From contig JAFZGH010000202.1 in NCBI GenBank assembly GCA_017555465.1, positions 1 through 6,456 of the forward strand: 6,456 nt of DNA, in the 5' to 3' direction. Shown here piece after piece: positions 6,044-6,456 of this stretch. The position numbers and the translations under genes are program-made. The notes below the pieces were generated by a model. That model did no database searches, was not told the origin of the DNA, and saw nothing but the letters and a program-made list of their open reading frames with translations. This DNA is from Akkermansia sp. GTDB taxonomy: Bacteria; Verrucomicrobiota; Verrucomicrobiia; Verrucomicrobiales; Akkermansiaceae. Every line of letters starts with the position of its first letter. The first letter of the stretch is position 1.

Positions 6044-6184
6044 AATCCGGATTCTGGATTCAGGAACGCTACAGCCCACGCCAGTGGGCGACAGCCTTTA
6101 GGCAGGTGGTGAAGTGAGCGATAGCGAACGGAACCCCTGTTATGCAAAGGAAATAATAAAGGAACCCCGTGCTAACGGTGGTGA
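6044..6184. repeat. Palindrome-rich intergenic element, possible dispersed repeat or structured RNA
   Basis: No credible gene is seen here. The stretch holds a 10-bp palindrome AATCCGGATT (6044-6053). A perfect hairpin follows, GCCCAC-GCCA-GTGGGC (6074-6089), then a small GCC-TTTA-GGC hairpin (6094-6103). GGTGGTGA occurs at 6105-6112 and 6177-6184, and GGAACCCC at 6130-6137 and 6161-6168, so the two word pairs occur in swapped order. A related GGAACACCCC lies at 6369-6378. The minus-strand reading frame through this region is rich in Arg, Leu and aromatic residues and resembles repeat-derived spurious ORFs. A REP-like dispersed element is my preferred reading, but only one copy is in the window. 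Confidence 0.35.
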
Positions 6185-6432
6185 CAGAGAGCCCCGCCAT
6201 TCTGAGATGTCTGTTTTCGAATCACATAACACCGCATAACTGAATATGCTTGTTTTAGCGCAGAGATATGTGATAGTATGCTCGGGTATCTTGTATGGGA
6301 AATTCATTTGTCAACACCAATGTGCATATCATTTTTCACGGGCAAGTTGTAAAATCAAATGCGACACCGGAACACCCCTAAAAAGTCCACCCAAGGGTGC
6401 CCAAACTGCCCTAGCCCGGATGGGGGAGTGGG
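6185..6432. other. Non-coding stretch with no supported gene
   Basis: I see no ORF of convincing length or composition on either strand. Bases from about 6200 to 6360 are visibly richer in A and T than the genes to the left. A perfect TTGACA lies on the minus strand (6314-6309) but lacks a good -10 box at 16 to 18 bases. From about 6361 the sequence becomes C- and then G-rich, with a short CACCC-AA-GGGTG palindrome (6388-6399). It may be the upstream region of a gene beyond the window. Confidence 0.5.
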
Positions 6433-6456
6433 GGAAGGACGGCAATGAGTCCTTCC
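6433..6456. other. Perfect hairpin at the right window edge
   Basis: GGAAGGAC (6433-6440), an 8-base loop and GTCCTTCC (6449-6456) form a perfect 8-bp stem that ends exactly at the window edge. On the minus strand it is followed by C-rich sequence without T residues, so it is not a minus-strand intrinsic terminator. On the plus strand the following bases are outside the window, so a terminator of a plus-strand non-coding transcript, or part of a 5' leader, remains possible. Confidence 0.5.

Noticed and set aside
4138..6117. 659-codon plus-strand open frame antisense to the phosphohexomutase gene
   Set aside because: It mirrors a gene with complete family motifs. Its translation is Gly/Val/His-rich without any recognisable domain, as expected from the opposite strand of GC-rich coding DNA.
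5977..6147. 57-residue N-terminal extension of the phosphohexomutase
   Set aside because: It runs through the -10 and -35 boxes and the palindromic intergenic element, and is rich in Arg and Cys unlike the rest. The family N-terminus fits the ATG at 5976.
6213..6225. TTCGAATC resembling a tRNA T-loop
   Set aside because: The flanking bases do not form a 5-bp T stem, and no acceptor, D or anticodon arms are found around it on either strand.
6309..6314. Perfect minus-strand TTGACA as a promoter
   Set aside because: No hexamer resembling TATAAT lies 16 to 18 bases downstream, and there is no nearby gene for it to serve.
1..6456. CRISPR arrays, insertion sequences, phage or defence genes
   Set aside because: No regularly spaced direct repeats, transposase-like ORF, terminal inverted repeats or defence-type domains were seen. 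The coding content is conserved metabolism.

Overview
The window is an ordinary chromosomal housekeeping stretch from a fairly GC-rich, free-living-type bacterium. Six complete genes (pgm-like, xpt, dapA, dapB, folK, panB) all lie on the minus strand. The 3' end of an unrelated plus-strand gene sits at the left edge, and about 480 bases without a convincing gene lie at the right edge. None of the six minus-strand starts has a recognisable Shine-Dalgarno sequence. A Verrucomicrobiota (Akkermansia-like) origin is my best guess from the protein variants and the non-SD starts, but this is inference and not shown by any marker gene.

Left part (1-3341). A partial plus-strand gene with a Sel1-like C-terminus ends 3 bases from the end of panB, tail to tail. 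The minus-strand genes dapA, dapB, folK and panB are spaced 8, 5 and 11 bases apart and form one likely operon. A promoter (GTGACT-N16-TATAAT) lies in front of dapA. A GC-rich hairpin with a T-rich tail lies after panB, inside the coding sequence of the convergent gene. The operon makes tetrahydrodipicolinate for lysine and meso-diaminopimelate (dapA, dapB), the pterin diphosphate for folate (folK), and ketopantoate for pantothenate/CoA (panB). PanB uses methylene-tetrahydrofolate, so folK and panB are linked through the one-carbon carrier.

Middle (3342-4032). xpt (xanthine phosphoribosyltransferase, purine salvage) is a single gene with its own weak promoter and a short leader with no room for a purine riboswitch. 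A perfect 10-bp-stem intrinsic terminator at 3979-4009 separates it from pgm.

Right part (4033-6456). A long phosphohexomutase (647 residues, PgcA/PMM-like) is read from a near-consensus promoter (TTGCCA-N17-TATAAT). Its -10 box lies only 12 bases before the ATG, so the mRNA should be almost leaderless. An inverted repeat covers the -35 box. Beyond it, 6018-6456 is non-coding as far as I can see. It holds a palindrome-rich stretch with repeated GGAACCCC and GGTGGTGA words (6044-6184), an AT-richer stretch, and a perfect 8-bp hairpin at the window edge.

I found no clear novel system. The points most worth checking are the near-leaderless pgm transcript, the palindromes on the dapA and pgm promoters, and the structured intergenic region on the right.
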